NCBI GenBank assembly: GCA_002005505.1
Contig: KV908445.1
Span: forward strand, 435,766-446,393
Length of the DNA: 10,628 bases
Direction of reading: 5' to 3'
From: Botryococcus braunii
Lineage: Eukaryota > Chlorophyta > Trebouxiophyceae
Below, piece by piece: positions 1-8,116 of the stretch (position 1 is its first letter; the number at the start of each line of letters is the position of its first letter). The notes beneath the pieces are model-generated. The model was given only the letters and a program-made list of their open reading frames with translations. It did no database searches and was not told the DNA's origin. The position numbers were made by a program, and so were the translations under genes.

Positions 1-31
1 TGTGTGTGTGTCTGTGTATGTGTGTGTGTCT

Positions 32-121
32 CCCGGCCTAACATCGAACGATGTAAGAGGGGGCTCCCTCGCCTGACATCATAGATGTAAACCCGGCCTA
101 ACATCGAACGGTGTAAGAGGG
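32..121. repeat. 30-bp tandem repeat, three units
   Basis: Units at 32-61, 62-91 and 92-121. Units 1 and 3 are almost identical: they share CCCGGCCTAACATCGAACG followed by (A/G)TGTAAGAGGG. Unit 2 is strongly diverged but keeps the GCCTxACATC and GATGTAA parts. Each unit contains a short dyad: ACATCG-AA-CGATGT in unit 1, ACATC-ATA-GATGT in unit 2, and a G-T variant of the first in unit 3. The cluster lies between two TG-rich tracts, and no gene is associated with it. Confidence 0.8.
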
Positions 122-135
122 GATAGAGGGGTGTG

Positions 136-255
<120 letters not shown>

Positions 256-620
256 GCATGCGCTGGAATGCGCCCCAGCTACCATCTGCTTGCGCACAGG
301 CCAATATGCACGCGTCTTTTGATCTGTTTTTAGGTTGTCCAAGTAGTGTCAGATTGAGAGTCATTACTCGAAGCATGAGTGTTGTGAAGTGGTCAAGGTT
401 GATCAGACAATATTGTTGACATATTGGCTTTGATATGTGGTGCACTCTGATTGGTCGAGGGCAAGCGAGCTGCACGTGCACCCTAAGCACCCTGCAGATT
501 TTTCTTGGCACCTTCCAGGAGAGCAGCATCGAGGAGAGGTGCCCAGGGTGCCCAGAGTTGGACTTCTAAGTTGACAGTGAATCGACCAGAATTTACGGCA
601 AGTCGTGTCATACATGTTTT
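256..620. other. no gene seen
   Basis: Ordinary mixed-composition DNA. The only clear small structure is the 10-bp palindrome TGCACGTGCA at 471-480. A short duplicated GGTGCCCAG motif lies at about 538-555. No reading frame has a convincing start or splice context. Confidence 0.5.
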
Positions 621-767
621 GTTGAGTTTTCAGTCTGAGGATGTCAGCACAGTCCCCACTTGCCCACTGGCAGCTGCCCAGCATATGCACAGTTTATGTG
701 TTACGTTGAGTTTTCAATCTGCGGACGTGAATACAGTTTTCACGTGCCCATTGGCAGCTGAACAGAA
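621..767. repeat. 84-bp-spaced direct duplication, two diverged copies
   Basis: Copies begin at 621 and 705 with GTTGAGTTTTCA and run about 60 bp, to a shared GGCAGCTG block and slightly beyond. They are roughly 78-80% identical. On the + strand both copies stay open in the same frame and read LSFQSxDVxTVxTCPLAAxQ. Six of the ten changed codons are synonymous, which hints at a coding past. There is no ATG-initiated gene around it, so I call it a duplication and not a CDS. Confidence 0.65.
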
Positions 768-810
768 CGCCCTGCGGAAGATCGTTTTCTATGTAGCTAC
801 AGGGCACATA

Positions 811-876
811 ACGACAACTTGGGGGTTCCGCCAGGGGCACAGGACGACAACCTCGGGGATTCCGCCAGGGGCGGGA
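811..876. repeat. 33-bp tandem duplication
   Basis: Units 811-843 and 844-876 both start ACGACAAC and share TTCCGCCAGGGGC. They lie just downstream of the 621-767 duplication and stay in the same + reading frame, because 33 bp preserves phase. Confidence 0.7.
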
Positions 877-954
877 AAGGGAAGGGAAGGGGTGACTCAC
901 CTGTGTGTATGAGCCACTAGGGGGAAGGAAGGAAGACCTCCATGGCCACTTCCA

Positions 955-958
955 CGCG

Positions 959-1033
<75 letters not shown>

Positions 1034-1047
1034 GCGCGCGCGCACAC
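955..1047. repeat. (CG)n-(CA)n-(CG)n compound microsatellite
   Basis: CG run at 955-966, about 32 CA units at 967-1030, CG run at 1031-1042, then a short CA tail. The tract is fully alternating purine-pyrimidine and symmetrically capped by CG, a classic Z-DNA-prone composition. Confidence 0.97.
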
Positions 1048-1109
1048 CCACGCTTGTAAGTTCTTTATTCGGTCGTACCCGAGTCGCGCAGATGCGCCCA
1101 CGCACGCCC

Positions 1110-1137
1110 GGGGGGGGGGGGGCCGGGGGGCGGGGGG
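1110..1137. repeat. G-rich block, three long G runs
   Basis: G runs of 13, 6 and 6 are separated by CC and C. The first run is long enough to supply two G-quartet strands, so a quadruplex is plausible. Homopolymers of this length are also prone to length errors. Confidence 0.85.
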
Positions 1138-1527
1138 CGCGCTTCAATACAGGAGACAAGTGGGGCACTTTCTTCATTTGAAGGGCTTCCGTGATCTTCA
1201 TTTGCCATCTGGCCATATTCTATGTGGCCACAAAGTTACATTTGGTATTCAGCTGTGCCAGGCTTCATTCTCCAGCTTCCGTGGTTGGACGAGGCTGTAT
1301 TCGAATATTCAGCAACCGTCCTCAGAGCTTTCTGCACATTGAACACGCTTCAAACTACTTGCATGGAGCCCATATGGGGCAGCTTCAGATCTGAAGCTGA
1401 TCTAGATGTCTCTTCAGCTGGGCCCGGGTACCAAGAGAACGTCTTGGTGGTCTCCATCGCCGCGATTTCTAGTTCTAGTACGGAAGCCCTCTGTGGCAAG
1501 TAGGGCCATGGCTGCTTCTTCTACGTC
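1138..1527. other. no confident gene
   Basis: Reading frames here (for example + strand 1222-1503) encode peptides that I cannot match to any family and that have no coding support beyond being open. I see no repeats or strong regulatory sites. Confidence 0.4.
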
Positions 1528-1588
1528 CGGTACTTGTACCGCAGCAATACCGGTATTGCTCCATTTTACAAGCTGCAAGCTGGAGCAA
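1528..1588. repeat. overlapping palindromes / alternative hairpins
   Basis: Three nested dyads: CGGTAC-TT-GTACCG at 1528-1541; the perfect 18-bp palindrome AGCAATACCGGTATTGCT at 1543-1560; and TTGCTCCA (1556-1563) pairing with TGGAGCAA (1581-1588). The second and third overlap, so they cannot form together. Confidence 0.8.
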
Positions 1589-1825
1589 CAGGCGTGATTA
1601 CGTCGAGTTTGGACAAAACAGTATCCCCACCGCTCGACAGGTAACATGAAGCACATGTGAAAGGCTCGTCAAATGCACTAATATATTTGCTAGGTACCCA
1701 TCTGCACCTTGTATGGGTATCATGGTAGATACTGTTGCCGGAATACTCCAGACCTCTTGAATGTTCACGGGCACCAAACTCCGTAACTACATTGGGATGT
1801 TCATAGAGTTTCAGTCTATACCCCA

Positions 1826-1893
1826 AATTCTTACTTTCAACGTTGAAAGTAAGAATTAGGTTAACCTTTACCCAACCCAAAGTTTGGGTAAAG
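1826..1893. repeat. 32-bp perfect palindrome followed by two more dyads
   Basis: Positions 1826-1857 are a perfect inverted repeat with no spacer. The half-site AATTCTTACTTTCAAC is followed directly by its reverse complement. It is followed by GGTTAACC (1859-1866) and a hairpin with 10-bp arms, CTTTACCCAA (1866-1875) and TTGGGTAAAG (1884-1893), around an 8-nt loop. The CT microsatellite starts less than 20 bp further on. Confidence 0.9.
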
Positions 1894-1911
1894 CCTTACT
1901 ACAACCCTTCG

Positions 1912-2068
<157 letters not shown>

Positions 2069-2566
2069 TGCGCTCTCCTTCTGGAGGAACAAATCTCTGT
2101 CGTCTAACAAAGTTGGCTCCCCTGTAATGCCGTCATGAGCTGAAGATCCATATGGTCGAACGGAAGGAGAATAACATCCCAGCACAGAGGGCATGCGCAT
2201 GAAGAGATGTGCACAAAGACATGAGGGTGCCAAGTCAGGACTCCAAGCTGCCATCGCGAGGGAGCAATATTGATTAATCATGCTGCTGGGGCTGCATGCT
2301 GGAACTCCGCAGCGTGATCGACATGGATTGGCTCAGAGGCGCGGCTCCACACGTTCACCTTTGCAGGCACATGGCGGAACCGTGGCATCTTGAAGTCGTC
2401 GGGACATGCTTGGGCCTGCTTCCGCGTGGCTAATTGGTGGCCAAGAGAAGCCCGTGTGGGGCTGGTGGCCCTGTGACGTGGCGCTCTCTCCACCTCCTCC
2501 CTTGCCGCAAGCACCTGCTGCTTCTGAATCCAGTCCCATTGGTAACCTCCCTGGATCAGCTGTTGA
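2069..2566. other. no confident gene
   Basis: GC-richer DNA without clear repeats. A minus-strand frame (2278-2697) is open and contains a Gln/Arg-rich stretch, but it runs into the minisatellite and resembles no family I know. I see no promoter or splice arrangement that supports it. Confidence 0.4.
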
Positions 2567-3004
2567 GTGTCAGGGTTCTCCTTCCTGTGCATAACCCCCG
2601 AGCAGGCACGTGTCAGGGTTCTGCTTCCTGGACATAACCCCCCGAGGAGGCACGTGTCAGGGTTCTGCTTCCTGGCAATAATCCCCAGAGGTGGCACGTG
2701 TTAGGGTTCTGCTTCCGGAGCATAACCTCCCGAGGAGACACGTGCTAGGTTCTCCTTCATGTGCATAGCCCCTAGAGGAGGCACGTGTTACGTTCTCCTG
2801 CAAATGCATAACCCCCTGAAGAGGCACGTGTTATTTTCTTTTGCCAATGCATGACCCCCCCCCCCCCCCCAAGGAGGCCGTGGCCGGTGGTGGGACCCTC
2901 CTGCCTGTGCACAATTGGGCATAAGCCCCTAGGGCCTCTAGAAAGATCTTCGGAGGAACGTGTTTGGGATCTCCTTTCTGTGAAATAGTCCCCCGAGGAG
3001 GCAC
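2567..3004. repeat. 43-44 bp minisatellite with phased CACGTG
   Basis: Units start at 2567, 2610, 2654, 2698, 2742, 2785 and 2828 (lengths 43 or 44). The consensus runs roughly GTGTxAGGGTTCTxCTTCCTG, then xxCATAACCCCCGAGGAGGCAC. Unit 7 contains a run of 16 C at 2855-2870. A scrambled unit follows, and another recognisable one lies at 2960-3004. CACGTG occurs at 2607, 2651, 2695, 2739, 2782 and 2825, so the hexamer is kept at every boundary although the unit interiors have drifted. Confidence 0.9.
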
Positions 3005-3201
3005 ATGTTAATTTGCATACTTCCCTTCACGTCGAGTCAGATGTGTGAGTTTGAGGTCGGGGGCTTGCTATGCTGCCAAAATTTTGGCGAGTACGAACCT
3101 GCCGCAGAAGTGCTTTCACTCAGTTTGTTGTACTGACGACAGGCACATTGCATTCCACTGGGTTTTTTGCATGACACACGGATGGACTTTACGTAAAGGT
3201 T

Positions 3202-3279
3202 ATGTCTGAGAGACATTTAGACTTCCGGAAGTCAAAGTCGGAGGAAAAGGAGAAGGAAAAGATGCCGAAGGGCAAGTAG
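3202..3279 (+). CDS. short Lys/Glu-rich reading frame, possible terminal exon
   Basis: An ATG at 3202 opens 25 codons ending in TAG at 3277-3279. The peptide ends in a highly charged run (SKSEEKEKEKMPKGK). It could be the last exon of an undetected upstream gene or a chance open frame. A 13-bp imperfect hairpin begins 2 nt after the stop and an AATAAA lies 100 nt downstream, which would fit a 3' end. No upstream exon was recognised, so this is speculative. Confidence 0.12.
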   Translation: MSERHLDFRKSKSEEKEKEKMPKGK

Positions 3280-3281
3280 CG

Positions 3282-3313
3282 CGTATACCGCTGCCGCGCA
3301 GCAGCCGTATACG
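3282..3313. repeat. hairpin
   Basis: CGTATAC and GCTGC (3282-3294, separated by one C) pair with GCAGC and GTATACG (3301-3313) around the 6-nt loop CGCGCA. There is one C-C mismatch in a 13-bp stem. Confidence 0.75.
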
Positions 3314-3518
3314 TAGCAGCTGAGGCGCCATAAGATCTCACCTATGAAACAGACACGGAGGGTAGTCCAAAACTTATAAATAAACGTCCTGAAGCCAGTC
3401 CATGCCATTGAAGTCCGATGGTTAGGTAAGAGGGAAGCTCGGGAGAGGACTTCAAGTAAGCGCAACACAGTAGATGGAACTGGCCTGCATTTGTCTCTTT
3501 TTGTGCGATACTTTTGTG

Positions 3519-3571
3519 TTATACTTGTAATCTTAGATAATATATTAAGAGATTATACTTTTAATCTTAGA
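3519..3571. repeat. AT-rich 19-bp direct repeat
   Basis: TTATACTTGTAATCTTAGA (3519-3537) recurs at 3553-3571 with one change, at a spacing of 34 bp. It lies in the most AT-rich part of the window, just before a pyrimidine-rich stretch (3572-3630). Confidence 0.7.
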
Positions 3572-3768
3572 TTTGCAATCTTGTTTTTTCCTTTTTCTTT
3601 TTTCCTTTGCCCCCCCTTTCTTTTGGACTCTGTTGCCGATGTGTGTTTTAATTGTTTTGGGTACGTTGAGGACCAACAAGGATGCTGGTTAAGTATAAAG
3701 ATAAGAACTTTCCTATCTTTTCATCTTACAGCTCTTTTCAGTTTGACCAACAAGGGGAACCGCGATCC

Positions 3769-3876
3769 ATGGAGCCTACCAGAAGCATGTACACAGAGCG
3801 ACAGGCAAGGAACGTACCCGTACACCCTGACTTGTTCCATTGTTCTGTGTGTGCTAGGGCACCCATACGCCTGCAG
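3769..3876 (+). CDS. unassigned exon-like segment
   Basis: An ATG at 3769 opens a frame whose first 36 codons read as ordinary soluble protein (MEPTRSMYTERQARNV, then VPVHPDLFHCSVCARAP). The segment ends at CTGCAG|GTCAGG, a possible splice donor in phase 0. Upstream TTTTCAG at 3735-3741 could act as an acceptor. There is one CxxC pair, which is too little to name a zinc-binding domain. No partner exon was found. The same DNA is open in other frames, so chance is a serious alternative. Confidence 0.15.
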
Positions 3877-4086
3877 GTCAGGGCAGCTGCTGGGCATAGA
3901 GCTTGACTTTGGGTGCGATTGGGACGCAACCTTCAACGTGCATTTGTGGTGTTCGCGAAATTCGCGTTGTTCTGCAGCCTTTGTGATCCCACTGCACAAG
4001 GCGAGATAACATTCGATTTAATGTCGATCCAATTCTGATATTGAGAGTCAGTAGCGCTAGCGGCGCCTGCCCTTGTGACACGTGAC

Positions 4087-4281
4087 ATGGATGAACCCCC
4101 GGAGGGATCTCTAGGCCAGGCTAGCCCAGCTGCGATTTGTCGCGGATATTTCCTTCTGTGTGCCACCCTGCTGTCCTCCCTCTCTCGCATATCCCTGTCC
4201 CGAAGTTATACCTACAAAGATAAAAGAAAGAAATCTAAAGTGCGCATGACCCAGCACACACTGAGGAGATCATATCATTAA
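4087..4281 (+). CDS. hypothetical 64-residue protein
   Basis: ATG at 4087, TAA at 4279-4281. Residues about 20-37 are hydrophobic (YFLLCATLLSSLSRISL). They are followed by a strongly basic tail (YKDKRKKSKVRM, then HTLRR), which on paper resembles a single membrane segment with a positively charged flank. I recognise no family and see no promoter or neighbouring exon. The composition could arise by chance from the CT-rich stretch at 4168-4190. Confidence 0.15.
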   Translation: MDEPPEGSLGQASPAAICRGYFLLCATLLSSLSRISLSRSYTYKDKRKKSKVRMTQHTLRRSYH

Positions 4282-4306
4282 CTAGGGACCTACCTAGGTA
4301 TACATG

Positions 4307-4342
4307 TCCCTGAAGTACTGTACCGGTATTGTACTTCAAGGA
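4307..4342. repeat. 12-bp hairpin with palindromic loop
   Basis: TCCCTGAAGTAC (4307-4318) pairs with GTACTTCAAGGA (4331-4342) with one C-A mismatch. The 12-nt loop contains the palindrome TACCGGTA. The loop and right arm share TACCGGTATTG exactly with the palindrome at 1548-1558. Confidence 0.75.
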
Positions 4343-4740
4343 AAGGTACCTGTGACATCTGGCCGGCAATGTAAGTTGCGGAATGTGAGGCCATAACCCG
4401 ACCTTCTAGAAGGCCGCGAATGTGAGCAATCTGAAAGCCTTTAATGTCACTGACTGGTGTCTAACTTCGCACTCAGCAAACATTACAAATGTTGGCACAC
4501 GTTTACAAGTTACCAGGACACTCTGCCTTAACGGCAGTTGCTTTTATCTGCTTCCATTCTGTCAACCCCGTTGAACTGTGAGCCTGTCATTCCAAAAACC
4601 CTCTGCTCCAGAAGAATTTGGTTCTGACGGCCCTCTACATAGCCACAGCAGTTCAATCGACCTTCCTTCTGTCGCAAGATCCTCAAAGACCATCCCATGC
4701 AGGGCTACAATCCCAAACTGATGTGAGTGTGAGTGTGTTT
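4343..4740. other. no gene seen
   Basis: Mixed-composition DNA without recognisable reading frames, repeats or regulatory sites. Confidence 0.45.
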
Positions 4741-5096
<356 letters not shown>

Positions 5097-5099
5097 AGT

Positions 5100-5226
5100 C
5101 CAGGCCTGTTGTTATGATGGTTTGCCCTGACACTCACATGTTCGTATGCTTCATTCATTGCTGTGACTTCCTAAAGCATATGTACATGTGAGTGGCAGGG
5201 CAAACCAATTACAAGAACAGGCCTGG
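5100..5226. mobile_element. foldback element (MITE-like or miRNA-like hairpin)
   Basis: The left arm 5100-5151 and right arm 5174-5226 are inverted copies: 46 of 53 aligned positions pair, with six mismatches and one gap, around a 22-nt loop. The arms end in CCAGGCCTG and contain the blocks GGTTTGCCCTG and CACTCACATGT. There is no coding capacity and no clear target-site duplication. It starts immediately after the GA tract. A non-autonomous inverted-repeat transposon and a small-RNA precursor are both possible. Confidence 0.6.
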
Positions 5227-5640
5227 CCTTAATTTTGGTGCAGTGGTGGCATAAGGTGCTGGTTATCGATTTTAGGATGGGTTTTCAAGGCCAGTTCAAG
5301 CACCTCTGACTGGCCATTTTATTCATCCGCAAGAAGTCCGGGCCACGCTCCGCAATGGCATCAGATTTATGTTCTTTCCACACCATAGACACTGTGGCTG
5401 ACACCCAAAATCAGCAAGGTTGCCATACTTAGGCCAGACGACGGAACAAATAACTGCAGTAATATTTACCTTCTCTTGCACCCTCAACATCTGGAGGAAT
5501 ACAAATGCCAAAAACGGTTTCCTCTGCTGGGGAGTTGAAGGTGGAGGGTTTGACCTGCACGTCATAACTTTATACCCGAGATTGAGCTCCGCTTGACAGT
5601 TTAGTTGAAAAGATAGCTTACCTTTCCTATTTCAGCCCTT
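5227..5640. other. no confident gene
   Basis: A minus-strand frame (5323-5565) encodes a peptide with a CxxxCxxC cluster (CQPQCLWC) that I cannot assign. Towards the end, TTTCCTATTTCAG (about 5624-5636) is a good splice-acceptor match on the + strand, just before the exon-like segment at 5662. Confidence 0.35.
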
Positions 5641-5661
5641 TGAAGAAGAATATTGGTCTTC

Positions 5662-6025
5662 ATGGATGCCCTGACTCGTCCACACCGTGGTTCATCCCAA
5701 GGAGCCGATGGGGCCATTTCAACCTCTGCAAACCGCACCGCTGAAACTCAACGCCGTCTGTATAACAGGTAACACGATATGACTTTATTCGGACTCTTGT
5801 AACTCTTTGATGTTTGCCTGATCTCCAGCACTCGAGGCAGATGACGTCCCGGAGTACATTGTACGTCGTGCCCTGGATTGGTTTGGCGGTACAGTCCTTA
5901 ATGGGTACGACCAGGTTTGGCAACAGGCTAATGCAAAAAGCTTTGTCGAGACCTTCAAAATCCTAGTATTGAGGCAAAGGGTTAAGCAATCTTTATATAA
6001 AGACAAAAATAACTCTCTAGATTGA
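5662..6025 (+). pseudogene. two protein-like segments that do not join in frame
   Basis: Segment A starts with ATG at 5662 and reads MDALTRPHRGSSQGADGA onward to AETQRRLYN, ending at AACAG|GTAACA (5768), a plausible donor in phase 2. Segment B follows TCTCCAG (5822-5828) and is open for about 65 codons to TGA at 6023. It contains VPEYIVRRALDWFGG, TVLNGYDQVWQQ and SFVETFKILVLRQRVKQ. The putative acceptor at 5828 gives B the wrong phase for A's donor, so a one-base shift separates them. The composition suggests a decayed coding sequence, perhaps of retroelement origin, but I cannot name a family. Its tail overlaps the TATA box of the next gene. Confidence 0.25.
5994..6001 (+). promoter_or_regulatory. 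TATA box of the CCDC13-like gene
   Basis: TATATAAA at 5994-6001, followed by G. Initiation about 25-35 nt downstream would give a 5' leader of about 40-50 nt before the ATG at 6073. An inverted CCAAT (ATTGG) lies at 5877-5881. Confidence 0.5.
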
Positions 6026-6072
6026 ACTTAGTAAGCAATTTGTGAGTTATCCACTCCATCATCTGTACTCCT

Positions 6073-6606
6073 ATGGAGGTATCGATTCCACAAAATGAGG
6101 TTTCTGAGGAGCCTGGAAACGTCGGTGAGCAAACTTGGGTTGCGACATCAGAGGATGGGGCTCATATTACTAGGAATGGGTTGAATCATTCCGAAAGTGG
6201 TCAGGACTTCTTGAATCCCGAGAGACCCCAACCGCCTGCCGTTTCCGGATTATTAGAAGCAGCGACTCCAGGGCCAGCTCATGTCGATACAAATGCACCA
6301 GAGCAAGTTCTAGAAAGCTCCAGTTTACCCGAGTCAAAGTGCGAGCCGTCACTCGTGAAGCCAGAGTTGGAACCTGAGGGACACAAAAACAAGGACCAGC
6401 CTACTTCACAGAGCGGAAGAGGCTTGTCTCCAACAAAGTCTGGACATAATCGGACATTCGTAAAGAAGAAGTCTTCATCTGACAGAAAAGGATCTCCTTC
6501 TAGTCCTGTGCCCTTGCAAACAGATCTAAACTCGTTGGAGACTTCTGGGGAAATTTTGCCAAGGAGTCCAGACAGGCCAAGGATCGAATACAATACTCTC
6601 ATCCAA
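6073..6606 (+). CDS. CCDC13: CCDC13-like gene, exon 1 (disordered N-terminus)
   Basis: The ATG at 6073 is the first Met after an in-frame TGA at 6043, and no good splice acceptor lies between them, so it is the likely start. The 178 codons are rich in Ser, Pro, Glu and Gly, with a single Cys (C90). There is a basic patch (KKKSSSDRK, residues 131-139) and several Ser/Thr-Pro sites (LSP, GSP, SSP, RSP), typical of a disordered, phosphorylatable region. Vertebrate CCDC13 begins with a shorter, more helical segment, so this N-terminus is lineage-specific. The exon ends at CAA|GTGAGT in phase 0, and the intron stays open for only two more codons. Confidence 0.75.
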
Positions 6607-8078
6607 GTGAGTTAGCATGGTATGGTTCCTGATGACTTGTCCCAACCAAAGCAAAGACATACTTGGGACAGGTAACACAAAAGAGTACATGTGGCCAGGT
6701 AAGAGAACTCGAACAGAAGAACCATGCTCTGCGCATTGCACTGGCAGAAAAAACGCGTGAAGCCAATGAGCACCGGTGAGCAAGCTTAAATTCAACCCCA
6801 TTTGAGTTAAATACAGTACATTCTATGCGATAATCCGCAACTTGCACAAGTCCACAATCCTTGATTTCCTAGCCAGTCCCAAGGGAAGACGGGGTGGGGC
6901 ATTGAATTGTGCAAGCCCAGATAGCCCAAGTACGACCTACGACCCCTATTTGACCAGTATCATTCGCTGCTCCTATGGCTGTGCCATGCTTGTTGGCTTT
7001 TTGGCTTTTGGGGGGGGGGGGGGGGGCGGGGGCGGCAGGATCGTAAAGGGCCTCAGGACTCAGCAATGCAAGCAGAGGAACAAGCTGACTGCAAGGGGGC
7101 ACACTGAAAAATTTGATTCACGTGATGCAAACTGGTCCGACAGACATTCTGTGAGCTGATCAGCTTTCATGAAAGCTCGCAAGTCGAAGGAGTGCCGTGC
7201 CATTCAGCTTCCAATGTGATGCGCAGTGAGGTTGCAGAAGCTCAAGCAGCTCTACACCAAGAGGCTGCTACATCAGCAAAGATCATTGAGCTTTCCAAAA
7301 AGGTGCAATACCTCGGAGCTCCTTCTGGCCCCGCACTTCTGCATGTATCACCGGGGGTTTAGAGGGCTTGGTGAAGGGAAGAAGGGGGGGGGGGGGGGGG
7401 CGGCGGGGGGTGCACTTTATTGTCCATATACAATGACATGATTGTGAACCTTCCCAGTCCAAGTTCACAAGAATCTTCTTTGAGAAGCTGGTGGCTGCTG
7501 TAAACCCACAAGAGCTTCATCAAGGGATAGTGGACGGGCTTTCGAAGAGTCTGAAACCTACTAACCTGCGTCCTCAACGATTGTTTGGACGCAAGACTCG
7601 CTTTGCATGTCCCATGCTCACACCCAGTCAGTAGTCTTGGGAAGTCTTGACACCAGAAAGATGGGGAGGGGGGGGGAAGCAAAGGGAAGGAACAGGGCAC
7701 TCTAAATACCGGTCCTTTCAGCTTTTCCACTGCTAGGTTGCCACATGAACTGCACGCAGATTTGGCTTTCTCTTCTCATTTGTTTAGGTGAGGTACATCG
7801 TAGGGGGTCCTGTTCCCTCAGGGTAAACGTTACATAAGGATGGGGAGGTCGGGGGTTTTGCGCTCCAAGATCCGCATCATGGGTGAGCGTGTGAGTATTG
7901 ATAATCCAGGTTCGGCACCAGTACCTGGCCATCGAGAAAGAAAAGGCCCGGGCTCAAGCTGTGGAGGAGGAGCTCCAACTTTTTAAGCTGCAAAATCAAG
8001 TCCCCAATGGTGATGTAGAGGTGACTCACTTCAGAAACCCCGCGGAAGATTGGAATGCCTTTTTTATATAACGCTCCG

Positions 8079-8116
<38 letters not shown>

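Larger units (their letters stand above)
3005..3480. other. no confident gene
   Basis: Contains a 25-codon basic reading frame (3202-3279), a hairpin and an AATAAA hexamer (3379-3384), listed or discussed separately. Otherwise I see nothing assignable. Confidence 0.35.

Noticed and set aside
1566..1880. Minus-strand frame of about 104 codons
   Set aside because: It overlaps the palindromes at 1556-1588 and 1826-1857, resembles no family I know, and its ends fall in unrelated sequence.
2278..2697. Minus-strand frame of 139 codons with a Gln/Arg-rich section
   Set aside because: It starts inside the minisatellite, and part of the peptide is translated repeat; I found no family or splice support.
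2567..3004. Possible CRISPR array
   Set aside because: The units are contiguous, with no unique spacers between constant repeats, and the window is eukaryotic.
3491..4009. + strand frame of about 172 codons with hydrophobic N-terminal half
   Set aside because: It has no ATG start, the hydrophobicity comes from a T-rich stretch, and a competing frame at 3769 looks more protein-like.
7788..7822. Possible extra exon after a strong polypyrimidine acceptor (CTTCTCATTTGTTTAG)
   Set aside because: Any donor that follows (GTAAAC at about 7823) leaves a phase incompatible with exon 4, and the in-frame reading stops at once.
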